Assembly (NCBI GenBank): GCA_964427505.1
Contig: CAYRUO010000001.1
Span: 186,001-250,000, forward strand
Length of the DNA stretch: 64,000 bases
Direction of reading: 5' to 3'
Source: Thermanaerothrix sp034436175
GTDB lineage: Bacteria; Chloroflexota; Anaerolineae; Anaerolineales; Anaerolineaceae
Of this stretch, positions 22,539 through 32,016 are shown in pieces. Each line of letters starts with the position of its first letter. Position 1 is the first letter of the stretch. The position numbers and the translations under genes were made by a program. Under the pieces are notes generated by a model, which saw nothing but the letters and a program-made list of their open reading frames with translations, was not told the DNA's origin and did not search any database.

Positions 22539-25500
22539 CTACGAAATTAGTGGGAGTTTTTGCATGAGATATCTCTCATGCTGAATAGGATCTAAGATAA
22601 ATTGAGATTTTTTCTCGATAAGATGTCTGGCTTGCTCGCGGTACTTTTGGGCTTCGTCAAATCGGCCTAAGGCTTGTAACACTTTGGCATGAGTTATATA
22701 AACCTCCTCAGTTGGTAACCACCCCTCATAAGCCTGAGGTAGAAGATAAATAGCCCGGGTTGTGTGTTCTAAAGCAGAGATCTGTTCTCCCATTGCCAAA
22801 AGAGACAAACCCATTTCAACTTCGGCCCAGGATTCGCATATTGGGAGGCAGAATTGTTGAGCGACCCTCAATGCTTCATCAGAGTATGCAAGTGAACTTG
22901 AGAGATTTTTCATTTCTCGTTCAACTTGGGCCAGCGCCGCCAATCCTGCCGCCAAGTTCTCGTTACATTGACTCAGGCGCGCCAATTCTACGGCCTCGTT
23001 CAATGTGTCTCGGGCTAGTTCAGGATGCCGATCCTTGAGCTCCACCAAACCCAAACCGATCAGTGCCTCGGCCCAACGACGCCGATGAATCACCCCACGC
23101 GAACGATCAACGGCATTCTGAAATCTGGCACGGGCTTCAGAAATCTCACCCAGGTGATACAGGGCAAACCCCCAACCAATTTCGGCCGCGACCGCGCCAT
23201 GTTCTTGGAGCAAAGCACAATGCAACGCAATAGTTTGCCGAAAGTATTCTATCGCCGAATGGTAATCACCTTGATACAATTTCCAATACCCAATATAGGT
23301 GCGAGCATAAACCTCAGCCGGTTGAGCACTGATACGAAGAGCAAGTTGGAGGCTCTGCTCCAAATGCGTTTTTGACTCCCTGAAATGTCCAAGTTTCAGG
23401 TGCAAAAATCCCAGATCCAGTTCAGCCCAGGCAGTACCGTTAAAGTCCTGGCACATTTGATGACAATGCAGAGCTTCCTGTTGATGGCGCAGTGCTTCGG
23501 CGTATTTTCCTTGATGAAGCAACATATAACCGAGATGATGCTCAATCGGCCCTCGCACTTTGGGATCAGGATTGGGTCCGGCAAAGTCTTGAGCAGTGTG
23601 AAGCGCAGAAAACCCTTTCTGGGGTTGTCCTAGAAAGTAGTGGGCGAAGGCAATCTCAACGAAGATAAGTGCCAGGGTTGACATTGAGGGGGAAGACAAA
23701 CCTTCCATTGGGAGTGTGCAGGTTCCTTCTTCTGCTAGGGCAATAGCTTTTTCATACTCTCCGCCCAGGTTGAGATAGCGAACCTGATGAAGCAACGTGA
23801 GAAGAGATAATGTCTTGGTCTGGAGTTTTTCGGCCAAGCGCATTGCCGATTTCAGGTCGGCATCCCGATCGGCAAGTCTTCCTTGGAGGTAGTAATAATG
23901 AGCACGCTTAAGCAAGATGAGCCCGCGCCGCAAAATGTTATCCGGTTGATTTTCGTGAGGGTCAAGTTGGTCTAGCAGTGACAGCATGCGATTTTGGTAC
24001 TGCTCAGCTTCTTTCCAGGCAAATAGTGCCTCGGTTTGTTGGGTTGTTTGCTCGTACCAAAATAGGGCTTGTTTGATTTCTCCACCCAAATCAAAGTGGT
24101 GGGCCAGCAAACCCGGTTCTTCGGGTGTAAGCCGTGTGAGCATCCAGCCAGCGCGGCGATGGAGAAGTTGACGACGTAATGGGCTGAGGGCTTCATAAAC
24201 GACCCGTTTAACCAACTCATGGTGAAACCGATACTCCGAACCTTGCTCCACCACTAACTCTCGAGCCTCCAGTTCGTCCAACCCGTTTACCACTTCCATT
24301 TCGCGGCGTCCGGCAATCCCGCGTACAAGATCAAAGGTGAACGTGAGACCAGCGATGGCTCCGGCTTCCAGTACCTGACGTCCCACCGAACTTAATGGTT
24401 GGAGGCGCGTCTCTATCGCTTCTCGAACGGTGTCCGGCAGAGGTATCCCTTTTTCAGTGCCCCATGTCTCCGGCAGCCATCCTCTTTCCATCATGGCTTT
24501 TAATATTTCAATGAGAAAGAATGGGTTTCCTCCCGTAGCGGATCGAAGATTTTCTGCGAACTCTTCCATTCCGGCGGTTACACCGCCGGTTAGGTGAGAA
24601 ATAATCAGAAGAATGGAAGGGAGGTCTAAGCCGCTTAATTGAAGTTCACAGAGCGTTCGGGCAGCATGCAAGCCTTGACGCAGGTGAACGACTGCCTCTG
24701 CTTCTTCACTGCGATAGGTGCCCAAAACCAGCAAATGGTGTCCGCGAATTTGACGCCCCAAATAAACTAGCCAGTCAAGAGTTGCGCTATCTGCCCAATG
24801 AAGGTCTTCCAGACAAAGGACCAGGTAAGCATGCGAATGTAAAAACACAGGCGAGGCCGATAACCCTATTACAAAATGGGCTAAGGCTTCGAACAACCGA
24901 CTCTGGGCTTCCTCTGATGCGGCTGGCAAGGGGAGAGGAAGATCAGGATAAAACCTGCGTAGTTCCGGAAGAACACGAGACACTTCTATCAGCCAGATAC
25001 GGTCTAGAGACTGGGGTAACCATTGGAGAAAAGGCGCTGGGGCCTCTTTTTCTGACAGACTATAAAGACTGCGAAGAGCTTGGATGATGGGAAAATAGGG
25101 AAGCGTTCGCACCTCGGGGCGGGCATAACCTATTAGGATTGCGGCATCCCTGCTTAGACGAGCGATAAACTCATGCAGTAAACGGGATTTTCCGATGCCT
25201 GCTTCTCCTGAGATGAGGATGACCTTTTCGTTCTCTCCTCGTGCTTTCTGAACGGCCTCCTCAAGCCAACCCATGGCTTGAGAACGTCCAATGAGTGGCA
25301 CATCCACTCCCGGCGCCGATTTCCAGGTGGGCTTCTCTGCCCATTTGAGAGAAATGCGCTTCTCAAGAGCGTCCTGATAAGCCGCACGTGTTTCAGGGAG
25401 AGGGCTGACGCCAAGTTCTTGGTCTAACATGTGGGCGCAAATCTCAAATTGGCGCACTGCGGCGTTCCGATTACCGGTAACTGCGTAAAGTTCGATCAAA

Positions 25501-26168
25501 CGACGGTGAATATCCTCGGCAAGAGGATCGGTGTCCAGATAGCGTTGGGCATATAAGATGGCTAACTCAAATTTTCCTTGTTCAGAGGCGTATTCGATGA
25601 GTTCTCCTAATGCTAAGAGATAGAGCCGTTCCAATGCGTATCTTTGCTGTGCTACCCATTCTTCAAATTCCGCCAGGGTAGGGAGTGAAAATCCCTCGAG
25701 AAAAGCCCCTTGGTAAAGATTCACGCTTGATTCGAGAGAAGCGATAATCTCTTTTGAGGTTTGGTCATCCTTCCCCTGGAGTGGATGATGGGCACCCTGC
25801 CGGGTTAGTTTGGCACAAAGGCGCTCGAAAGTTGCGACATCTGACCACACCCATTTAGGATTAAGCCCTATCTGATCGCCTGCAAAGGTGAAAGGCTCCG
25901 GGTGGGGTAATGCACGATGGAGATGGGTAATTAAGTGACTGAGGTGACGACGGGCAGATGATTCAGGTTCATCGGGCCATAATAAATAGCACAACTGCTC
26001 CCTTGGAGTGGGTTCCATTGTTGTTGCTAAACGATATAGCAGGGCGCGTGCCTGGCGGCGCGGAATGACCAGCGAACCGTTAGAACTCTCTACCCGAGGG
26101 GGGCCTAATAGGTAGATGCGCAGGCTCGTTGAGTCCTCGAACGTTAAAGCCCATTTATCTTGACCCAT
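22539..26168 (-). CDS. large SARP/BTAD-AAA ATPase-TPR transcriptional regulator
   Basis: 1209 residues from ATG 26168 (a GTG precedes it). Order: an N-terminal winged-helix and BTAD region (about 15-265, LRIYLLGPPRVESSNG and DVATFERLCAKL), a STAND/AAA ATPase (Walker A GEAGIGKSRLLHEF near 320, Walker B-like YLVLCLEDLHWAD), then a long helical C-terminus with TPR repeats (about 740-1200, such as GTAWAELDLGFLHLKLGHF). This is the AfsR-like layout without a C-terminal LuxR helix-turn-helix. Proteins of this type bind DNA through the N-terminus and respond to ATP and an effector. The target is unknown; the two small genes downstream are candidates. Confidence 0.88.
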   Translation of the reverse strand: MGQDKWALTFEDSTSLRIYLLGPPRVESSNGSLVIPRRQARALLYRLATTMEPTPREQLCYLLWPDEPESSARRHLSHLITHLHRALPHPEPFTFAGDQIGLNPKWVWSDVATFERLCAKLTRQGAHHPLQGKDDQTSKEIIASLESSVNLYQGAFLEGFSLPTLAEFEEWVAQQRYALERLYLLALGELIEYASEQGKFELAILYAQRYLDTDPLAEDIHRRLIELYAVTGNRNAAVRQFEICAHMLDQELGVSPLPETRAAYQDALEKRISLKWAEKPTWKSAPGVDVPLIGRSQAMGWLEEAVQKARGENEKVILISGEAGIGKSRLLHEFIARLSRDAAILIGYARPEVRTLPYFPIIQALRSLYSLSEKEAPAPFLQWLPQSLDRIWLIEVSRVLPELRRFYPDLPLPLPAASEEAQSRLFEALAHFVIGLSASPVFLHSHAYLVLCLEDLHWADSATLDWLVYLGRQIRGHHLLVLGTYRSEEAEAVVHLRQGLHAARTLCELQLSGLDLPSILLIISHLTGGVTAGMEEFAENLRSATGGNPFFLIEILKAMMERGWLPETWGTEKGIPLPDTVREAIETRLQPLSSVGRQVLEAGAIAGLTFTFDLVRGIAGRREMEVVNGLDELEARELVVEQGSEYRFHHELVKRVVYEALSPLRRQLLHRRAGWMLTRLTPEEPGLLAHHFDLGGEIKQALFWYEQTTQQTEALFAWKEAEQYQNRMLSLLDQLDPHENQPDNILRRGLILLKRAHYYYLQGRLADRDADLKSAMRLAEKLQTKTLSLLTLLHQVRYLNLGGEYEKAIALAEEGTCTLPMEGLSSPSMSTLALIFVEIAFAHYFLGQPQKGFSALHTAQDFAGPNPDPKVRGPIEHHLGYMLLHQGKYAEALRHQQEALHCHQMCQDFNGTAWAELDLGFLHLKLGHFRESKTHLEQSLQLALRISAQPAEVYARTYIGYWKLYQGDYHSAIEYFRQTIALHCALLQEHGAVAAEIGWGFALYHLGEISEARARFQNAVDRSRGVIHRRRWAEALIGLGLVELKDRHPELARDTLNEAVELARLSQCNENLAAGLAALAQVEREMKNLSSSLAYSDEALRVAQQFCLPICESWAEVEMGLSLLAMGEQISALEHTTRAIYLLPQAYEGWLPTEEVYITHAKVLQALGRFDEAQKYREQARHLIEKKSQFILDPIQHERYLMQKLPLIS

Positions 26169-26654
26169 CACGGTATTTCCACCGAAAGATGATTCCTCGA
26201 AACGCCCTAAAAACTACCTCTCGCGCGAAATCTATAAGATTGCCTGCTACGAGAGAAGCGTCAGGGCTTACCAAGTGCAAATTAGCAAGCCTTCACTCAC
26301 CTCTTGGTTCTAGAGGCACAAGCCTGCTGGAATCTTCTTTAGTTGGGTCGAAATATTCGGTGGTCGAATGTTGAGGTTTAAGCGATTCCCCGTGAAAGTG
26401 CGCTTGTGATGCCGTGGTATGAATTTTCCAAATTCTTCCCGTGTATCCCGCAAAACATGTGCCTGAAGTTGATGACCATTTTCAGCATAACATGAATATT
26501 GGGTAAATTCAAGATTTATTCCTTGACCCTCTAAACCAACATTTAGCCTTCGCAGTAGGTTGCGAAGGCTTTGGTGGAAAAATCCAAGGCTATGGGGACG
26601 CAGAGACAAGACAATGGATTTATTACTTTGGGGGGCTACCGGCTGAGATTCGGT
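26169..26654. other. gene-free stretch with one strong hairpin
   Basis: 486 bp between the SARP-type regulator and the nitroreductase. The only clear structure is a perfect 10-bp stem AGCCTTCGCA/TGCGAAGGCT with a 6-nt loop at 26545-26570, possibly the end of the nitroreductase transcript, though no T run follows on the minus strand. A 99-codon open frame on the minus strand has no ribosome site and unconvincing composition. The regulator promoter must lie here, but I cannot place it. Confidence 0.5.
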
Positions 26655-27362
26655 TTAACCTCCAAAGGTCTCATAATAAACCTTATTGGCTTCATAGCGA
26701 GTGCGCGGTGGTTTGTGCTCAGCGGGATGTCCTACGGCCAGTAAGCACAGCACGCGCCAAAGCGGGGGGATGTTCAGCAGGGTGCGCACTTTCTTCTCGT
26801 ATTCCGATCGGGGGTAGATGGCAACCCAAACACCGCCAAGCCCTATCCCGGCGGCGGCCAGAAGCAGGTTCTCTGCCGCCGCGCTGCAATCTTCAATCCA
26901 ATGATCAGACAAGTTGGGATTGCCCAGCACGGCGAAGACGACCGGTGCATCGGCGCACATGAACGCCCACTGCTTGATTTTGGCCAGTGCTTGGCGTCGT
27001 TCCGCCTCACGCACCACGATAAACGCCCACGGGCGCACGTCGTTCGCCGAGGGGGCAGCCATCGCGGCTTTGAGAAGTAGGTCAATGGTTGCCTCATCTA
27101 CCGGTTCGGATGTATATTTGCGGATGCTGCGGCGCCGATAAATGTAGTCAATGATCGTAGGCAAAGGGGAAGTACATATATCAATGGTGCGATTTTCAAA
27201 ATCAATCGTGACGGACTGGGGGGTGAGGGATTGGGTTTCTCCATTCTCTTCAGCCAAGACCGCCTCTGAAGGGGTGATCTGTAAGCGAGCCACGGTTTGT
27301 GTCATGTCACGCGGCGCGGCGTTTTCTCCGTCTCGGATGAGGATGCGCCAAGTCTCGGCCAT
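26655..27362 (-). CDS. nitroreductase-family flavoprotein with N-terminal extension
   Basis: 235 residues. Residues ~70-235 form the FMN-binding nitroreductase fold: the entry IYRRRSIRKYTSEPVDEATIDLLLKAAMAAPSANDVRPW, then CSAAAENLLLAAAGIGLGGVWVAIYP and VLCLLAVGHPAEHKPPRTRYE. The first ~65 residues are an extension with beta-rich character (TWRILIRDGENAAP, VTIDFENRTIDICTS), unusual for the family and unrecognised. It starts 12 bp after the stop of the molybdenum-hydroxylase gene and is probably co-transcribed. The substrate is unknown. Confidence 0.88.
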   Translation of the reverse strand: MAETWRILIRDGENAAPRDMTQTVARLQITPSEAVLAEENGETQSLTPQSVTIDFENRTIDICTSPLPTIIDYIYRRRSIRKYTSEPVDEATIDLLLKAAMAAPSANDVRPWAFIVVREAERRQALAKIKQWAFMCADAPVVFAVLGNPNLSDHWIEDCSAAAENLLLAAAGIGLGGVWVAIYPRSEYEKKVRTLLNIPPLWRVLCLLAVGHPAEHKPPRTRYEANKVYYETFGG

Positions 27363-27374
27363 GGATTACCCTCC

Positions 27375-29591
27375 CTAATCTTGAGCCGGTTGGGTGGTTT
27401 GCAAAGCCTTCCAAAGCCGTTCAGGGGTCACCGGGAAGGCATTCATCCAGATGCCAGTAGCATCATGAATGGCTGCCAGGACGGCCGGCGTGAGCGGAAG
27501 ATAAGGGAGTTCTCCCACGCCACGAGCACCCCATGGGCCGCGGGGATCGGGCACATGCACAATCACCGGCTCAACCTTTTCCGGCACGTCCAGAACGGTG
27601 GGTATGAGGTAAGTACTCAATTGGTCGGTTAGGACGTACCCATCTTTCATGATGAAGTTTTCCAGCAGGGCATAGCCCTGGGCTTGCACCACGGCACCCT
27701 CAATTTGTCCTTCCACCAGTTGAGGGTTAATGGCTTGCCCTACATCATCGGCGGAGACCACGCGAATGACGCGCACCTGGCCGGTTTCGGTGTCCACCTC
27801 AACTTCAACGGCCTGAGCAACGTAGGCATAGGCGAAGTTGGGCATTGAGTAGCCGGTTTCGGGGGTGAAGGGCGTGGTCTTGGGGGCGAGATAAGTGTAC
27901 TCACCGATGGCGGGGCGCTCTTCATCACGCCATTTGCGCAGGGCAATCTCCGCTGCGCCGCGAATCGCATTGCCGGCCATGAAGGTCATGCGTGAGGCCG
28001 AGACACTACCTGCATTGCCCAGGTTAAGGGTATCGTGAGTGACCAGGGTGATTTTCTCGACCGGTACGCCAAGCGCCTCAGCGGCCATTTGCACCATGAC
28101 GGTGTGGGTGCCCTGTCCGACTTCAGCGCCGGCGTGGTGGAGTACGACTCGTTCAATCTCTTCTGCACCGTGGAGTTCAATCCGTGCCCAGCAGTTTTCC
28201 TGGTAACCAAAACTGAAACCCACGTTCTTGAACCCACAGGCAAAACCAATCCCTCGTTTCAGAGTCGCTTGGGGGTCTTGTTGTGCCAATTCGCGTTTGC
28301 GCTGTTCCCAACCAAAACGCTCACTGGCTGTGCGGATGACCTCCGAGATGCTGATTGGATCGGGCGGAGTGGTACCCACGGCCAAGGTTTGGCCTTCGCG
28401 GAGCGCGTTCTTCAACCGAAACTCAACCGGGTCCATGTCCAGCATCTCGGCTAATTTGTTCATTTGCATTTCGGCGACAAAGAGCGCCTGCGGTGCGCCA
28501 AACCCACGGAAGGCGCAGGTGGGCAGGTTGTTGGTATACACCCCGTAAACGTCCGCTTTTACATGGGGGATGAAATAGGGGCCGGTGTGCACTACCGTGG
28601 CATTTCCCAAGACTTTATTGGTGGTGTAAAGATAGGCGCCGGCATCGGCGATGATCTCGGTTTCGGCGGCCACCAGTTTGCCTTCGCGGGTGGCGCCCCA
28701 ACGCGCGCGAACATACATGGGATGACGTTTGCCGTGTCCGATGATGGACTCGCGCCGTGACCAGATGATTTTCACCGGGCGGTTGAGTTTCCAGGCCGCC
28801 AGGGCCAGAACAATTTGCACCGACATGTCCTCGCGTCCACCAAAGGCGCCCCCTATGGCAGGGTAAATCACCCGCACCTTGTCTAGCGGCAGATTCAGAG
28901 CGTGGGCGATTTGCTTTTGATCGGTATGTGTCCACTGCCCGGCCACCTGAACGGTGATGCGCCCCTCATCATCCACATAGGCCAGACCTGCTTCGGGCTG
29001 CAAGTAGGCGTGTTCTTGGAAAGGCAACTGGTATTCACTTTCAACAATGACATCGGCCTGGGCAAATCCCTCTTCAACATCTCCCTTGCGGATCTTGTAG
29101 TGCACACAGATATTGGTATCGCCGCGCTCGGGGTGGATGAGCGGTGCGTCAGGCTTCATGGCTTCGCGCGGGTCGGTGACAACCGGTAAATCCTCATACG
29201 TGATTTCAATCAGGCTGCAGGCTGCTGCAGCGGCTTCTTCTGTCTCGGCAACCACCAGGGCGACCTGATCGCCTACAAAGCGGACAATATCAGCACCGGG
29301 TTTGTCGGAGCCCGGGCCGCAAAGCACCGGCTGATCAGGTTGCTGAAGTCCGTATTCATTGACCGGCACATCCTTTGCGGTGAAGACGGCAACAACCCCG
29401 GGATAGGCTTCGGCTTTTGAGGTGTCAATATCGAGAATGCGTGCATGGGGTCGTTCGGCAAAGCGTATTTTCATGTGTAGCATCCCCGGCATCGAAAGAT
29501 CGCCGGGGTATTTGGCATTACCGGTGACTTTGCTAATGGCATCAATGCGGGGAATGGGTTTCCCGATGACGTTGTAATCCGCTTTTTCCAT
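27375..29591 (-). CDS. xanthine dehydrogenase-family molybdopterin-binding subunit
   Basis: 738 residues. The large (Mo-binding) subunit of the xanthine oxidase/CO dehydrogenase family: VTGNAKYPGDLSMPGMLHMKI at the start, AIGGAFGGREDMSVQ and CAFRGFGAPQALF (Mo-cofactor loops), HAGAEVGQGTHTVM, and the C-terminal GPWGARGVGELPYLP holding the catalytic Glu. These enzymes hydroxylate purines, aldehydes or other heterocycles. The FAD and 2Fe-2S partner subunits are not adjacent; the next gene is a nitroreductase. Substrate cannot be told. The start is an ATG close to an upstream gene-free region. Confidence 0.9.
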   Translation of the reverse strand: MEKADYNVIGKPIPRIDAISKVTGNAKYPGDLSMPGMLHMKIRFAERPHARILDIDTSKAEAYPGVVAVFTAKDVPVNEYGLQQPDQPVLCGPGSDKPGADIVRFVGDQVALVVAETEEAAAAACSLIEITYEDLPVVTDPREAMKPDAPLIHPERGDTNICVHYKIRKGDVEEGFAQADVIVESEYQLPFQEHAYLQPEAGLAYVDDEGRITVQVAGQWTHTDQKQIAHALNLPLDKVRVIYPAIGGAFGGREDMSVQIVLALAAWKLNRPVKIIWSRRESIIGHGKRHPMYVRARWGATREGKLVAAETEIIADAGAYLYTTNKVLGNATVVHTGPYFIPHVKADVYGVYTNNLPTCAFRGFGAPQALFVAEMQMNKLAEMLDMDPVEFRLKNALREGQTLAVGTTPPDPISISEVIRTASERFGWEQRKRELAQQDPQATLKRGIGFACGFKNVGFSFGYQENCWARIELHGAEEIERVVLHHAGAEVGQGTHTVMVQMAAEALGVPVEKITLVTHDTLNLGNAGSVSASRMTFMAGNAIRGAAEIALRKWRDEERPAIGEYTYLAPKTTPFTPETGYSMPNFAYAYVAQAVEVEVDTETGQVRVIRVVSADDVGQAINPQLVEGQIEGAVVQAQGYALLENFIMKDGYVLTDQLSTYLIPTVLDVPEKVEPVIVHVPDPRGPWGARGVGELPYLPLTPAVLAAIHDATGIWMNAFPVTPERLWKALQTTQPAQD

Positions 29592-29768
29592 GGTATGCCT
29601 CCCGTGGTGAGATTCCGATTACGCACCCTCTTTCAATTTTATGGCAATTTATTTTCGAAAGGCAAGTTATGTTTGTCTTAAGTCAGACATTAAGTCAGGC
29701 CTTTTCCCTGGTGAGTTAAGCCCGAATATGGGATAATAAAAACAAACCTCGTTATAGGAGCATGCATC

Positions 29769-29966
29769 ATGAACGGACGGAATGAACCGAAAACTGAAAC
29801 GATTGCGGAAACCGAAAATTACATGGCCTGGCGGGCCGAAGAACCCGATGGCGAGATGACCTACCACCTGGAACTGGGAAATTTTACCGTCCATTTCTTT
29901 CAGGAAGAATGGGATGAATTTTTGCAACTGATGCGGGCGGTCATCGAAAGCGAAGAAAAGGGCTAA
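29769..29966 (+). CDS. small acidic hypothetical protein
   Basis: 65 residues, ATG 29769 with AGGAG 8 bp upstream. After a polar start it has two beta-like segments and a helix: MTYHLELGNFTVHFFQEEWDEFLQLMRAVI. No family is recognised, but the regular strand-strand-helix pattern and the good ribosome site suggest a real gene. It is 33 bp before fmt on the same strand and may share its transcript. Confidence 0.65.
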   Translation: MNGRNEPKTETIAETENYMAWRAEEPDGEMTYHLELGNFTVHFFQEEWDEFLQLMRAVIESEEKG

Positions 29967-29999
29967 TTCAAACCTGTGGTTCTGCCATGGCGTGTTGGT

Positions 30000-30926
30000 A
30001 TGTCAGCCCTGCGTATCGTCTTCATGGGCTCACCTGAGTTTGCGCTGCCAACCCTGCGGGAACTGGCGGCGCATTATACTGTGGTGGGGGTGGTTACCCA
30101 GCCGGATCGTCCGGCGGGGCGAGGGCAGAAGTTAACCCCGCCTCCGGTCAAGGTGTTAGCCCAATCGCTGGGACTGCCGGTAATTCAACCGGAGAAACTG
30201 CGCCAGCCCGAAGCCATGGCCCAACTGCAAGCCTGGCAGCCGGATCTCATCGTTGTGGCGGCCTTCGGACAGATCTTGCGCCAGAATGTGCTCGATCTAC
30301 CAACGTATGGTTGTCTTAACGTGCATGCCTCACTTTTGCCGCGTTGGCGCGGTGCGGCGCCGATTCAGGCGGCTCTGCTCCATGGCGATAAAGAAACCGG
30401 CGTTACCATCATGAAAATGGATGCCGGAGTGGATACCGGCCCCATCTTGAGCCAGCGGCGTGAGCCGATTCGTGAAGATGACAACGCCGCTACATTGAGC
30501 CAGCGTCTAGCGGAACTGGGCGCGCAGTTGCTGCTCGAAACCCTGCCTGATTATCTGGCCGGGCGTATTACTCCCCAGCCTCAGGATGAGCGTCTGGCGA
30601 CCTACGCGCCGATGCTCAAGAAAGAGGATGGACGTTTGGATTGGCATTTACCGGCCGAGGCATTGGTGCGCAAGGTGCAGGCCTTTACCCCTTGGCCGGG
30701 GGCATATTTGGAGTTTCGGGGTTTACCCCTCAAAGTATTGCGGGCGCATGCCGTGGCAACCGAACGGCTGCGTCCTGGCCAGCGTGGGGTGTTGGAGGGT
30801 CGTCCTGCCCTTGGAACGGCGCAGGGTTCTCTGGTTCTGGATGAGGTGCAGCCCGCGGGTAAACGCCCTATGGCGGGCAGTGATTTTCTGCGGGGTGCGC
30901 GAGATTGGGTAAGCGGAGAGGCCTGA
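30000..30926 (+). CDS. fmt: methionyl-tRNA formyltransferase
   Basis: 308 residues from ATG 30000, chosen because MSALRIVFMGSPEFALP matches the usual start; a GTG 24 bp upstream is possible. The formyltransferase signature is present (NVHASLLPRWRGAAPIQAALL, with catalytic Asn and His) and GVTIMKMDAGVDTGPIL follows. The C-terminal OB-like domain is present. It formylates initiator Met-tRNA. The stop is followed at once by the TTG start of the next gene. Confidence 0.96.
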   Translation: MSALRIVFMGSPEFALPTLRELAAHYTVVGVVTQPDRPAGRGQKLTPPPVKVLAQSLGLPVIQPEKLRQPEAMAQLQAWQPDLIVVAAFGQILRQNVLDLPTYGCLNVHASLLPRWRGAAPIQAALLHGDKETGVTIMKMDAGVDTGPILSQRREPIREDDNAATLSQRLAELGAQLLLETLPDYLAGRITPQPQDERLATYAPMLKKEDGRLDWHLPAEALVRKVQAFTPWPGAYLEFRGLPLKVLRAHAVATERLRPGQRGVLEGRPALGTAQGSLVLDEVQPAGKRPMAGSDFLRGARDWVSGEA

Positions 30927-30927
30927 T

Positions 30928-32016
30928 TTGCGATCAGCTGCCCTAGAATCCTCTTCGATCCCACGCTGGTCGTTTCTGTGCATTGGGGCGGGTGCGCTGG
31001 GGACGTATATTGGAGGGAGCCTAATGCAAGTCGGCCAGCGCGTGGTGTTCCTGGTGCGCCCGGCGACGGCTGAGAGCCTCCGCGCGCGCGGTCTGCGCCT
31101 TGTCATAGAAGGAACCACCTATACCCTACCCGAGCCGCTTGTAGCAACCTCTTTGGACGAGGCCTTAAGGTTGGGGCCTTACGACATGGGCTTGGTCACG
31201 GTCAAGGCTTACGATATCGAAGATCTGGTGACAGTATTGCTCCCTTACCGTGCGGCGTTACCGCCTTTGGTGTGTTTGCAAAACGGCGTTGAGAGTGAGG
31301 TGCACCTGGCACAGGTCGTGGGTGAAGCCAATGTGATTCCGGCGACGCTGACCAGCGCGGTCAGCCGCCCTGAGGTGGGGGTGGCGGTCCTGGAGCGCTT
31401 GCGGGGGATGGGAGTGGCACGTGGGCATAAGTTGCTCCCCCCTTTGCTGGCAATCTTGAATGCCGCAGGATTGCGTGCGCGTGAATACCCTGACGCTGCG
31501 GCGATGAAATGGTCGAAACTCCTGACCAATTTATTGGGCAACGCTTCAGCGGCGATCCTCGATATGACGCCAGGGGAGATTTTTAGCCATCCCGGACTGT
31601 ATACATTGGAGGTGGGCCAAATTCGCGAAGCCCTGGCCGTTATGCGCCGATTGGGATTGGCAGTGGTGAACTTACCGGGAGCCCCACTGCGTTTGCTAGT
31701 AACGTTAATGAGCGCTTTGCCACCGTCCATCAGCCGCCCTGTGCTTGGCCCTTTCCTCAGCCGTGGACGGGGACAAAAAATGCCTTCTCTGCACATTGAC
31801 TTGCATGGCGGGCGGGGTAAAACCGAGGTGGATTATCTCAATGGCGCCGTAGTGCGTTTCGGCCTACGCTTGGGGGTACCCACACCCATCAACCGGGTAC
31901 TCAATGAAACCCTTTTAGCCCTTAATCGCGGCGATCTGCCGGTGACCCTGTTCCAAAAGCGCCCCGAAGCCTTAATGGAACGAGTTCAGCATGCGTTGAG
32001 GGAGCATGATTTATGA
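30928..32016 (+). CDS. 2-dehydropantoate 2-reductase family protein
   Basis: 362 residues from a TTG start at 30928, with GGAGAGG upstream and 1 bp after the fmt stop. Rossmann GAGALGTYIGG is at about 20-30, and KWSKLLTNLLGNASAAI contains the family Lys and Asn. The C-terminal helical domain is extended (DLHGGRGKTEVDYLNGAVVRFG). The reaction is NADPH-dependent reduction of ketopantoate in coenzyme A synthesis; other substrates are possible in this family. It overlaps the amylase start by 4 bp (ATGA). Confidence 0.85.
   Translation: MRSAALESSSIPRWSFLCIGAGALGTYIGGSLMQVGQRVVFLVRPATAESLRARGLRLVIEGTTYTLPEPLVATSLDEALRLGPYDMGLVTVKAYDIEDLVTVLLPYRAALPPLVCLQNGVESEVHLAQVVGEANVIPATLTSAVSRPEVGVAVLERLRGMGVARGHKLLPPLLAILNAAGLRAREYPDAAAMKWSKLLTNLLGNASAAILDMTPGEIFSHPGLYTLEVGQIREALAVMRRLGLAVVNLPGAPLRLLVTLMSALPPSISRPVLGPFLSRGRGQKMPSLHIDLHGGRGKTEVDYLNGAVVRFGLRLGVPTPINRVLNETLLALNRGDLPVTLFQKRPEALMERVQHALREHDL

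Noticed and set aside
26310..26609. 99-codon minus-strand open frame between the SARP regulator and the nitroreductase
   Set aside because: No ribosome site, composition unlike neighbours, and a perfect hairpin inside it.
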